A stretch of 10,238 nucleotides of DNA, taken from positions 1 to 10,238 of the forward strand of contig JAJZCX010000025.1 of the NCBI GenBank assembly GCA_021851625.1, read 5' to 3'. How positions within the stretch are numbered: position 1 is the first letter of the stretch; the number at the start of each line of letters is the position of its first letter. This DNA comes from Acidobacteriota bacterium. GTDB taxonomy: Bacteria > Acidobacteriota > Terriglobia > Terriglobales > Acidobacteriaceae. The translations under genes and the position numbers were made by a program. The notes under the pieces are model-generated. The model was not told the DNA's origin. It saw only the letters and a list, made by a program, of their open reading frames with translations, and searched no databases. Positions 1-6,843 of the stretch are shown piece after piece.

Positions 1-1
1 C

Positions 2-163
2 GCGTCTGCGCAACCACCAACCTTTGCAGCATCCGTGCTGCCGCAAATACAAGCCGCGCAGAAGACACCTGCACGAAAAAAATCCTCGGCTCGCAAAAAG
101 CAAACCAATCTGCCTCCCAAGACTTTGGGAACGGAAATTCCACCGGGAACAACGATTCAATAA
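2..163 (+). CDS. C-terminal fragment of an unidentified protein (5' end outside window)
   Basis: An open frame enters from the left edge and ends at a TAA at 161-163, giving 53 residues. The fragment is rich in Ala, Pro, Gln, Thr and Lys/Arg, with a basic stretch (ARKKSSARKKQ) and a tail reading PPKTLGTEIPPGTTIQ. This looks like a flexible, low-complexity C-terminal extension; I do not recognise the family. The other two plus-strand frames are also open here, but they translate to Cys/Arg/His-rich sequence unlike real protein, so this frame is preferred on composition alone. If real, the gene lies upstream of, and in the same direction as, the UbiA-like gene, separated by 126 bases. That gap has no clear terminator; its most AT-rich point is TTATATATAGG near 223-233. 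Confidence 0.35.
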   Translation, partial: ASAQPPTFAASVLPQIQAAQKTPARKKSSARKKQTNLPPKTLGTEIPPGTTIQ

Positions 164-289
164 TTGTCCGAGCGCCTGTTCGGCGTGGCTGGAGTTGCGG
201 CAAAATCCATCCGGCTGCATCCTTATATATAGGAAGCGTCCCGTTGCGCTTAGGCGCAGTGTGGTTTTTCTTCGCAGTCAAGAATTTTT

Positions 290-1192
290 GTGCCCGCAGT
301 ACTCACCCAGCCCGCACCCGCTCCATCGCTCACCTTGCCGCGTGACTCCCCGCTGTATTGGTGGCATTTGCTGAGCCTGGATGCGCCCACCGTAGCTGTT
401 GCGTGGGGTTGGCTGTTCGCACGCGCATTTTCCGTTCATCTTCCAAAATTCTCTCTCTTAACTTTGGCGCTGGGCACTTGGTGCGTCTACGTAGCCGATC
501 GCTTGTTGGACGGATGGTTGCTTAGACCCGATGCAACACTGCGTGAGCGGCATCATTTTTACGCGCGCCATCGGAGAGTTTTTCTCTTTGCGCTGTTGGC
601 TGCATGGCTGCCGCTGGCCTATTGTTTGGGTGAGCGCGTGGCTGCCCGTGTGCGCTGGGACGATCTCCTTCTCACCGCGATTGGCCTGCTCTACTTTGCA
701 TTGGTACATGGCGGAGCGTTCCTGCGCTTCGGCAACCGTCGAGCACTGCTTCCGAAGGAACTGGCCGTCGGCATTCTCTTTGCTGTTGCGGTTGCAGTTC
801 CAGCCTGGGCGTATTTGCATGGCAGGCATTTCGCGCTACTGCTGGCCGTTGCGAGCTTCGCAATGCTCTGCTGTTGGAATTGCATCGCCATTCAAACGTG
901 GGAGGATGCAGACGCCGGAATTTCTACACAACGCGAATGCGTGCATCACGCCACTGCTTGGCTGGGAAGGCACTTGCTTTCGTCTTCGCTAGCCTTGGCC
1001 GTACTCCTAGCGATTGCAAGTGTGGCGATGCCCGTAACGTCCACGCGCTGGATATTTTTTTGCTGCCTGCTGAGCGCACTGCTCTTTTCGCTTTTGCAGC
1101 GCATCCATACATCGCTGCATCCGCGTACACTGCGCGTCGCCGTTGATCTGGCGCTGCTGACGCCGCTGCTGGCCATGGTGCTGGCGCGATGA
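290..1192 (+). CDS. UbiA-superfamily-like integral membrane protein with degenerate Asp motifs
   Basis: A 300-residue, strongly hydrophobic protein with about seven to nine predicted membrane segments. UbiA enzymes are membrane prenyltransferases that attach polyprenyl diphosphates to aromatic acceptors (quinones, hemes, chlorophylls), using two Asp-rich loops that bind Mg-diphosphate. Here VYVADRLLDG (residues 66-75) lines up with the family's first motif (NDYxDRxxDG): the two Asp (D70, D74) are kept, but the leading Asn-Asp is replaced. QTWEDADAGI (202-211) sits where the second motif belongs and keeps E205, D206 and D208 but has Gln at the first Asp position. LLSLDAPTVAVAW near residues 27-39 is typical of the first helix of the superfamily. 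The start is a GTG at 290 without a clear Shine-Dalgarno; an in-frame stop at 251-253 limits extension. The stop overlaps the next gene's ATG (ATGA), which implies translational coupling with the methyltransferase. The substrate is unknown, and full catalytic activity is uncertain given the altered motifs. Confidence 0.7.
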   Translation: MPAVLTQPAPAPSLTLPRDSPLYWWHLLSLDAPTVAVAWGWLFARAFSVHLPKFSLLTLALGTWCVYVADRLLDGWLLRPDATLRERHHFYARHRRVFLFALLAAWLPLAYCLGERVAARVRWDDLLLTAIGLLYFALVHGGAFLRFGNRRALLPKELAVGILFAVAVAVPAWAYLHGRHFALLLAVASFAMLCCWNCIAIQTWEDADAGISTQRECVHHATAWLGRHLLSSSLALAVLLAIASVAMPVTSTRWIFFCCLLSALLFSLLQRIHTSLHPRTLRVAVDLALLTPLLAMVLAR

Positions 1193-1851
1193 ACATGCGT
1201 GCGCCGAACTTTGACCGACTCACGAAAATTTATCGTTGGATGGAGTACTTCTCCTTTGGCTGCGCATTGGAGCGCTGTCGCTTTTTCTTTTTGGATCGCT
1301 GCGCAGAGGCACGCCATGCACTTGTGCTCGGCGACGGCGATGGCCGCTATACGCAGCAACTTGCGCAGCGCAATGCAGGGGTGCAAATCGATGCAATGGA
1401 TGCCAGCCCGCGCATGTTGCAAGCACTGCGTGAGCGCGTAGCCTTGCTGGGGCCGCAGGCTACCGAACGCCTGCACACAACCGTTTGCGACCTGCGCACC
1501 TACGATCCGCAGCCGCTCGGCTATGACTTGGTTGCGTCGCATTTTTTTCTGGACTGTCTGACGGAAGTCGAAATTGAAGCGTTGGCCAACCGGCTGCGCG
1601 CGGCACTTGCGCCGAGAGCACTTTGGATTGTTTCGGAATTTTCTATTCCGCAACGCGGATGGATGCGCCAACCCGCACGCGCGATCATCGCGGCTCTCTA
1701 TTTCGCTTTCCACTGGATGACGCGACTGCCCGTACATCGCCTGCCGAACTACGTGCCGATTTTGCAGCGCGCTGACTTTACACTTGTCGAGAAAAAATCA
1801 TTTTTATCCGGGCTGATTACGGCGGAAGTCTGGCGGTATGCGAATCGCTAA
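1189..1851 (+). CDS. Class I SAM-dependent methyltransferase
   Basis: A 220-residue soluble protein with the Rossmann-type methyltransferase signature. Motif I is ALVLGDGDGRYT (44-55), a variant of the glycine-rich SAM loop. The acidic residue that binds the SAM ribose is in DAMDASPRML (69-78, probably D71). The motif around YDLVASHFFLDCLTE (112-126) is the usual strand-4 region. The C-terminal half (about 150-205) has a hydrophobic segment with aromatic residues and may form the acceptor pocket. Its ATG overlaps the stop of the UbiA-like gene by 4 bases; a second ATG two codons later is an alternative start. Pairing of a UbiA-like protein with a UbiE-like methyltransferase recalls prenyl-quinone or isoprenoid-lipid tailoring, but that is inference from neighbours. 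The acceptor is unknown and the protein is not close enough to UbiE/MenG for me to name it so. Confidence 0.8.
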   Translation: MNMRAPNFDRLTKIYRWMEYFSFGCALERCRFFFLDRCAEARHALVLGDGDGRYTQQLAQRNAGVQIDAMDASPRMLQALRERVALLGPQATERLHTTVCDLRTYDPQPLGYDLVASHFFLDCLTEVEIEALANRLRAALAPRALWIVSEFSIPQRGWMRQPARAIIAALYFAFHWMTRLPVHRLPNYVPILQRADFTLVEKKSFLSGLITAEVWRYANR

Positions 1852-1875
1852 CCGTACAATGGATTCACACTATTT

Positions 1876-2406
1876 ATGAATTTGTATTTGTTGCGCCACG
1901 CCAGCGCTGGCAAACGTCTGCTGAACTCCCAACTCGACTTGAAGCGCCCACTCGACAAAGAGGGTAAGGCGCACTGCCTGCTGCTGGGTGGAGTGCTGAA
2001 CACGCTAAAAGTGCAGGTGGACTGTGTGGTCTCTAGCCCGCTGAAACGTGCGCTGCAAACTGCATCGCTGGTGGGAACAGAGATTGGCTATGAACAGCAG
2101 ATCTTAATCCGGCCTGCGCTATTGCCCGCTGGCAGCGTAAAGGAATTTCTTGCGCTGGTGGAAGAATTTTCTTCACTGGAAAATGTTTTGTTTGTCGGCC
2201 ACAATCCCAGTCTGACGCAAAACTTACGCGCATTGCTTTGCTCTTCCGCACAGATCGATCCAATTCGTCTGCGCAAGGGGGCCATCGCCAAGCTGGATAT
2301 GAGCCGCCGCTCTGGTCGTCTGCAATGGTTGTTTGATCCGAAGCTGGTGCGTTCGATTCAGTCGAGTGTAACGGTCAGTTCGCGCCCAAAGACCTCACGG
2401 AAGTAA
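1876..2406 (+). CDS. sixA: Phosphohistidine phosphatase, SixA family
   Basis: A 176-residue member of the histidine phosphatase (RHG) superfamily. It begins with MNLYLLRHASAG, where H8 of the RHA triplet is the nucleophile that forms the phosphohistidine intermediate. SSPLKRALQTA (53-63) supplies the phosphate-binding Arg (R58), and VLFVGHNPSL (104-113) supplies the second catalytic His (H109). The size and the GHNPSL motif fit SixA, which removes phosphate from phosphohistidine proteins such as ArcB HPt domains or the nitrogen PTS. The actual partner here is unknown. It follows the methyltransferase by 24 bases with no good Shine-Dalgarno. The core ends near LQWLFDPKLV (149-158); the last 16 or so residues, encoded where the gene overlaps ppx, look like a non-conserved, Ser-rich extension. 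SixA genes are known to occur near ppx/ppk genes in other bacteria, which supports the call. Confidence 0.85.
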   Translation: MNLYLLRHASAGKRLLNSQLDLKRPLDKEGKAHCLLLGGVLNTLKVQVDCVVSSPLKRALQTASLVGTEIGYEQQILIRPALLPAGSVKEFLALVEEFSSLENVLFVGHNPSLTQNLRALLCSSAQIDPIRLRKGAIAKLDMSRRSGRLQWLFDPKLVRSIQSSVTVSSRPKTSRK

Positions 2407-3878
2407 GCCGTTTCTTTACGCACAGACCAGAACTCCAACTCCGCACCCGTGCGTCCGGGCGTAATGCGCAGGCGTACTTGCTTGGGTTGCACGTTCACGC
2501 GAATGCGTTGCACATCGCTGGCGCGATCCTGATGCAAGGCCACCGCCAGCCGCAGCAGAACCACGGCACGCTGCACATTTCGCTGCTCTTGCATGGGGAC
2601 ACCACGCAGCGCGCGATCGTTCGCGCTGGGGCGCGACTTGCCCAGATAACGCGCAATCGCAGCGGTGATGGCTCGCTGCTCTGGAGTGAAGCCATAGAGT
2701 TCTGAGTTGGCGATAATGTACTGCGTGTGCCGATGATGCCCTTGATAGTTCATAAACTTTCCCGTTTCGTGCATCATCGCCGCTGCCTCTAACCACACGC
2801 GATAGTCGCGCGGCATTTCATGCACGCGCTGCAAAGCGGTGAAGAGTTGCGAAGCTGTCGCGCGCACCGGCTCTGCGCGTTTCGCATCGACGCCATAGTG
2901 TTTGCAAAGTTCGAGTACGCTCGACCAACGCTCCTCTTCAAAACGATGATGCGCAGTGGTGTGCTGCTCACTTTCTGCCAGCATCAACGCAAGCATACCG
3001 TCGCGCAGGCCCATCGGCGAGTAGCGAAATCCCGGCAGATGCAGACGATCCAGCAGCGCCGTGTACACATGCGCTCCAGCGATGATGATCTCGGAGCGGC
3101 GCGGGCCGATGCCCGGTACGCCAGCGCGTTGCAGGTCGGCCATGCGCGTCAATTTCTCTGTGAGGGCGTACACGCTGGCTGTTTTGGCCATGGCCGTATT
3201 GAGAGTCTTCTTCTTTGCATCCGAGGCCGCAGCCAGAGCCGCAGCCGTTCCAGAAGTGGCGTAGACCGTGCGCACGCCGAGATCTCCCAGCTTGCGTTCG
3301 GCGCGGCGGAGTTCGCGCTGAATGAAGCGCTGCATGCGCGCGATTTCTTCTGGCTGCGGAGGATCGTGGCGCAAAAATTCTCGCGTCAGACGCACAGCAC
3401 CGAGCGGCAGACTGACCATCTCGCGGATGCGTCCCTGCTCCGAGTGCGTGATTTCGCAGCTTCCACCACCCAAATCCACCAGCAGACATTTGCCGCGCGC
3501 GCCCGGTTCATTCGCAGTCACGCCCATCTGAATCAGTCGGCCTTCTTCTAAGCCAGAGATGATTTCAACCTTCCAGCCTGTGGCCGAGTGCACCCAAGTG
3601 ACAAAAGCGCTTTGATTGCGCGCGTCGCGCATGGCGCTGGTAGCCACCACGCGAATGCGATCGACGGCGTGAGCCTGCACGGCCTTGTGAAATCGGCGCA
3701 GCGCACGAATGGTGTTGGCCATCGCCTCTGGCGAGACCACGCCTCCGTCGAAGACGCTCTCGCCCAGCCGCGTCACCTCACGGTCTTCATGCAGCGTGCG
3801 CAGCCGATGCTTGTGCACTCCGGCAATCTTCAATCGGCAGGAGTTGGAACCAATATCAATTGCAGCGTAGGTGGTCAT
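2358..3878 (-). CDS. ppx: Exopolyphosphatase / guanosine pentaphosphate phosphatase, Ppx/GppA family
   Basis: A 506-residue cytoplasmic enzyme that removes terminal phosphates from polyphosphate and/or converts pppGpp to ppGpp; sequence alone does not separate the two activities. The ASKHA-fold N-terminal half shows AAIDIGSNSCRL (5-15, first phosphate loop), VVATSAMRDA (77-86), ISGLEEGRLI (107-116, containing the catalytic Glu), LLVDLGGGSCEI (132-143, second phosphate loop), SLPLGAVRLT (156-165), and a GIGPRRSEIIIAGA segment (256-269). The C-terminal HD-like helical domain contains AAMMHETGKFMNYQGHHRH (366-384). His-Glu in place of His-Asp also occurs in E. coli Ppx (HEVG) and is not damage. 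The length matches the long, HD-containing branch. It is transcribed divergently from the glycosyltransferase gene and convergently with sixA, overlapping it by 49 bases at the 3' ends. The ATG at 3876-3878 has only a weak purine stretch upstream. Confidence 0.92.
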   Translation of the reverse strand: MTTYAAIDIGSNSCRLKIAGVHKHRLRTLHEDREVTRLGESVFDGGVVSPEAMANTIRALRRFHKAVQAHAVDRIRVVATSAMRDARNQSAFVTWVHSATGWKVEIISGLEEGRLIQMGVTANEPGARGKCLLVDLGGGSCEITHSEQGRIREMVSLPLGAVRLTREFLRHDPPQPEEIARMQRFIQRELRRAERKLGDLGVRTVYATSGTAAALAAASDAKKKTLNTAMAKTASVYALTEKLTRMADLQRAGVPGIGPRRSEIIIAGAHVYTALLDRLHLPGFRYSPMGLRDGMLALMLAESEQHTTAHHRFEEERWSSVLELCKHYGVDAKRAEPVRATASQLFTALQRVHEMPRDYRVWLEAAAMMHETGKFMNYQGHHRHTQYIIANSELYGFTPEQRAITAAIARYLGKSRPSANDRALRGVPMQEQRNVQRAVVLLRLAVALHQDRASDVQRIRVNVQPKQVRLRITPGRTGAELEFWSVRKETAYFREVFGRELTVTLD

Positions 3879-3972
3879 CGTTTGCCCGATACCATCCTAC
3901 CCCGTGTGCGGCGCACATCGCACCCTTCGTTTGCACAGTGGCTGCTATTCTTGAAGTACTTTGAATCGATTT

Positions 3973-5892
3973 ATGCCGCAGACACCTGACGTATCGCATC
4001 GCAAAACATTTCCGCTCACACGCACAACGGAGTGGACGATCCTCGGCCTGATCTTTTTTGCAGTTTATTTTGCCGCGCTGTTTTCTCCACCGCTGCTCGA
4101 TGACGCCGACGCCACACACGCGCAGGCCGCGCAGCACATGGCGCTCACCGGGGATTTGGTCACGCTGAAGGTGGATGGCATCCGCTATCTGGAAAAGCCG
4201 CCGCTACCCTACTGGCTGGCTGCGGCGGATTACCGCATCTTCGGTTTCAATACATTTGCCACGCATCTGCCACAGACGCTGGCCGTGCTAGGTTGCGCGA
4301 TGCTCGCATGGTTTTGGATGCGCAGAGCCAGCGGCGAGCGCGCAGCTTTTTATGCAGCGTTGGCGTTTTTAACTTCGATTGGCGCATTTTTATTTACGCG
4401 CTGGTTTATTCCAGAGTCGATACTGACGCTGCTCATTGCACTGGCGCTGTATCTATTTTTGACGGGACTCGAAGACCGTAAGCCGACAAATTTCTACATG
4501 GCTGCGGCCATGCTGGCGCTGGCCATGCTGGCCAAGGGATTGATTGCGCCTGTATTTTTTCTGGGCGCTGCGGTTCCCTATCTGCTGCTGACTGGGGAGT
4601 ACCGCCGCTGGCGTGAACTGCATTTGCTGCGCTGCACGCTACTCTTTTTGCTGATCGCCGCACCGTGGCATATTCTGGCCGGCCTGCAAAATCCCGACCA
4701 AGGGCACCCCATTGGCAACATTCCCACGCCGGGCCATGTGCATGGATTTTTTTACTTCTACTTCATCAACGAGCACGTGCTGCGCTTTTTAGGCAAACGC
4801 TACCCGCATGATTACAACAAGCAGCCGGGCGCGATCTTTTGGTTCTCGCATCTGATCTGGCTCTTTCCGTGGAGCCTGTACTGGCCCGCAGCCCTGCGCC
4901 GTTGGTGGCGCACGCAGCGCGGTGCAGCAGCGCACGCAGAAAAAAAATCTTTGTGGGCATGCTTGGCTCCGCAGAATTTTTCTGGAAAAACCAAACTGCT
5001 ACTGGCGCTATATGGCGGCTTCATTCTGCTCTTCTTTTCTTTTTCGACGAATCAGGAGTACTACACGTACCCTGCATATTTTCCGCTGCTGACGCTGACG
5101 GCCATCGCGCTGGCGGGGATGGAAGAGTCTGACACTGCGCAAGCAAATGCGGAGAGCATCGGCAACCGCCGCTGGATGCTGGGCGCGCATGCACTCTTTG
5201 CCGTGGTGGGGACTGCGGCCGCGATCGCGCTGGGCTATGGATTGTGGTCGTCGCGGCATCTGCCCTTTGTGTCAGACATTGGTTCCCTGCTTGCGCATCG
5301 GGACGTGGGCGGCTATTCACTGTCAATGTCGCACTTCTTTGATCTGACAGGGCCATCCTTTGCTGCGTTGCGATTGCCGGCTGCGTTGGCTGCGATTGCG
5401 CTGCTGCTGGGGCCACTGTTGGCTTGGATGCTGCGCGTGCGGCGCGCACATTTGGGAGCCACGTTGACCACGGCAGCCACGGCGGCAATCTTTTTGGTGG
5501 CTGCGCACATCGCCTTTGCCCGCTTTGCTCCGATGATGTCTTCGCGCGCGATGGCCGATACCATCAACCGACTTGCTGGCCCAAACGACGTGCTGCTGCT
5601 CTATGGCGACCAATCCTATGGCTCGTCGGTGATCTTTTACACGCAGCGTCCTGCGTATTTGGTGGAAGGCCGCAGCACGTCGATGCTGTGGGGATCGTGC
5701 TATCCCGATGCGCCAAAGATTTTCTTGAAGGATGCGCAACTACTGGCAATGTGGGGCACGGGGCCGCGCAAATTTCTCTTTGTGGCTGGAGATGACCGCG
5801 AGCATGTGGAAGCACTATTGCGCGGGCGATTCACGCAGTTGCAGGAGTTGTCAGACAAGGTGCTGCTCACCGACCGTCCCTTGACACGGTAG
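3973..5892 (+). CDS. ArnT/PMT-like membrane glycosyltransferase (GT39, GT-C fold)
   Basis: A polytopic protein of 639 residues from the ATG at 3973 (643 from an in-frame TTG at 3961). Neither start has a convincing Shine-Dalgarno; a GAAG lies 4 bases before the TTG. GT39 enzymes move a sugar from a polyprenyl-phosphate carrier to a lipid or protein on the periplasmic face. Family features, numbered from 3961, are a first membrane helix (about 26-42), then LLDDADATHA (45-54) at the place of the catalytic Asp of the first periplasmic loop. RYLEKPPLPYWL (75-86) is a hallmark of ArnT-like proteins, and RWFIPESILTLLIALALY (147-164) is the helix carrying the conserved Asp/Glu. Many further hydrophobic helices follow, then a soluble C-terminal domain with YGDQSYGSSVIFYTQRPAYLVEG near residues 550-572. 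It could modify lipid A, another glycan or a protein; the substrate cannot be read from sequence. It ends 4 bases from the end of convergent flgL. Confidence 0.85.
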   Translation: MPQTPDVSHRKTFPLTRTTEWTILGLIFFAVYFAALFSPPLLDDADATHAQAAQHMALTGDLVTLKVDGIRYLEKPPLPYWLAAADYRIFGFNTFATHLPQTLAVLGCAMLAWFWMRRASGERAAFYAALAFLTSIGAFLFTRWFIPESILTLLIALALYLFLTGLEDRKPTNFYMAAAMLALAMLAKGLIAPVFFLGAAVPYLLLTGEYRRWRELHLLRCTLLFLLIAAPWHILAGLQNPDQGHPIGNIPTPGHVHGFFYFYFINEHVLRFLGKRYPHDYNKQPGAIFWFSHLIWLFPWSLYWPAALRRWWRTQRGAAAHAEKKSLWACLAPQNFSGKTKLLLALYGGFILLFFSFSTNQEYYTYPAYFPLLTLTAIALAGMEESDTAQANAESIGNRRWMLGAHALFAVVGTAAAIALGYGLWSSRHLPFVSDIGSLLAHRDVGGYSLSMSHFFDLTGPSFAALRLPAALAAIALLLGPLLAWMLRVRRAHLGATLTTAATAAIFLVAAHIAFARFAPMMSSRAMADTINRLAGPNDVLLLYGDQSYGSSVIFYTQRPAYLVEGRSTSMLWGSCYPDAPKIFLKDAQLLAMWGTGPRKFLFVAGDDREHVEALLRGRFTQLQELSDKVLLTDRPLTR

Positions 5893-5911
5893 CTGATCAA
5901 TTTAATCGGCT
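5891..5911 (+). terminator. Small hairpin between convergent glycosyltransferase and flgL ends
   Basis: AGCTGAT and ATCGGCT form 7-base arms, paired with one G-U wobble on the plus strand, around the AT-rich loop CAATTTA. It spans the end of the glycosyltransferase gene, the 4-base gap and the last codons of flgL. There is no following T-run, so intrinsic termination is doubtful. On the minus strand the wobble becomes an A-C mismatch, so any function would favour the plus-strand transcript. It is the only candidate stop signal between the two genes. Confidence 0.25.
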
Positions 5912-6796
5912 GAAGAGCGTAGGCTGCGCGTCGAGACTGGCGATCATATCGATCAGCGAAGTATTCTGTGTCTGCGTCTGACTCAGCAGCGTGGCCAATT
6001 GGGTTGGGTTGGCCTGAATCACGGCATTTTGAGCGGCTTGCAGTTGCGTGGTCTGGCTCTGCGCATAAGTGCTGCTGGCTTGTAGGCGGTTCAGGCTGTT
6101 GTCCAAGATCACGCGCTGCTGCGTCACCGTGCTCATACCCGATGTCAGGCTGGCGATGTCTGTGGTTACAGTTGCCGAGGACGCACCCGTGTTGAAGTCG
6201 TTGATCAAATTGTTGAGCGCGGCGATGACGCCCGTGCTGCCGGAACCGAAGAGTGAGCTGCCGGGCAGGTTCATCTGAATCTGCTGGCCGTTGGGCGTCA
6301 TGGTGTAGGAGAGCGTGGTGTCGCCACTGTAAATAACGGCTGGCGGCGTGCCTGTGCCGAGCGCAAAGGGCTGCGTCTGGGATTTGCTGCCTGCAAATAA
6401 ATACTGTCCTTGATAGCTGCTGTTGGCCAACGAAACCACTTCATCCCGGATGCCCGATATCTGGTTGGCGATCGATTGGAGATTGGAGGCATTCAGTGTT
6501 CCATTGGCTCCCTCCGTGGCCAGCGAGATGGCAGAGGTCACCTGCGTGACCACGCTGCCCAACGCTGTGTCGGCCACCTGCATCTGGCTGGTCAATGTGT
6601 TCGCACTTTGTATAAAGCTATCGTTGGCGCTGATCTCCGTGCGCAGCAAAAAGTCTTGGGAAGCGGCGGCGGGATTGTCCGAGAGACTGTTGACGGACAC
6701 GCCGGTGGAGATTTCGTTTGTGTACTTCTGCTCATTGGCCTGGGTTTGATTGACCGCAGAGACCAAGCCTTGCACGAAGTTGGGATCGATTCGCAT
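5897..6796 (-). CDS. flgL: Flagellar hook-filament junction protein FlgL (HAP3)
   Basis: A 299-residue axial protein exported by the flagellar type III system; it forms the second junction ring between hook and filament. It starts MRIDPNF, as FlgL and flagellins do. The flagellin-type N-terminal domain includes NSLSDNPAAASQDFLLRTEI (36-55), matching the family's S-D-[DN]-P-[VA]-A motif, and a long heptad helix follows. SSYQGQYLFAGSKSQTQPF (126-144) is the classic FlgL segment before the variable domain. The C-terminal helix (about 215-299) is rich in Gln/Thr/Ser. The protein has no Cys or Trp, as usual for axial proteins. The ATG lies 47 bases after flgK, with AAAGGA about 12 bases upstream, a rather long spacing. 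It is the last gene of the cluster: no csrA or fliW follows, although these often sit next to flgL in other bacteria. Confidence 0.93.
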   Translation of the reverse strand: MRIDPNFVQGLVSAVNQTQANEQKYTNEISTGVSVNSLSDNPAAASQDFLLRTEISANDSFIQSANTLTSQMQVADTALGSVVTQVTSAISLATEGANGTLNASNLQSIANQISGIRDEVVSLANSSYQGQYLFAGSKSQTQPFALGTGTPPAVIYSGDTTLSYTMTPNGQQIQMNLPGSSLFGSGSTGVIAALNNLINDFNTGASSATVTTDIASLTSGMSTVTQQRVILDNSLNRLQASSTYAQSQTTQLQAAQNAVIQANPTQLATLLSQTQTQNTSLIDMIASLDAQPTLFSRLN

Positions 6797-6843
6797 GACT
6801 GCTTTGCATCCTTTGTCGAAATCTTCGTTCTAGAGATTCATTC

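Noticed and set aside
195..231. TTGCGG and TATATA upstream of the UbiA-like gene as a sigma-70 promoter
   Set aside because: The spacing is about 23-25 bases, too long for a standard promoter; only the AT-rich element itself is notable.
366..384. HE instead of HD in the Ppx HD-like domain (protein residues given), thought at first to be a lost metal site
   Set aside because: E. coli Ppx also has His-Glu at this place, so it is normal for the family.
946..1737. Minus-strand open frame of 263 codons across the UbiA-like and methyltransferase genes
   Set aside because: Cys/Arg/Ala-rich with no domain. It runs across two well-supported plus-strand genes.
2820..3551. Plus-strand open frame of 243 codons antisense to ppx
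   Set aside because: Composition is Arg/His/Ala-rich with no motif. The ppx frame carries all conserved phosphatase motifs across this span.
3904..3918. Short dyad TGTGC-GGC-GCACA in the ppx/glycosyltransferase divergent gap, a possible operator
   Set aside because: A 5-base arm in GC-rich DNA is expected by chance, and no second copy or promoter overlap is visible.
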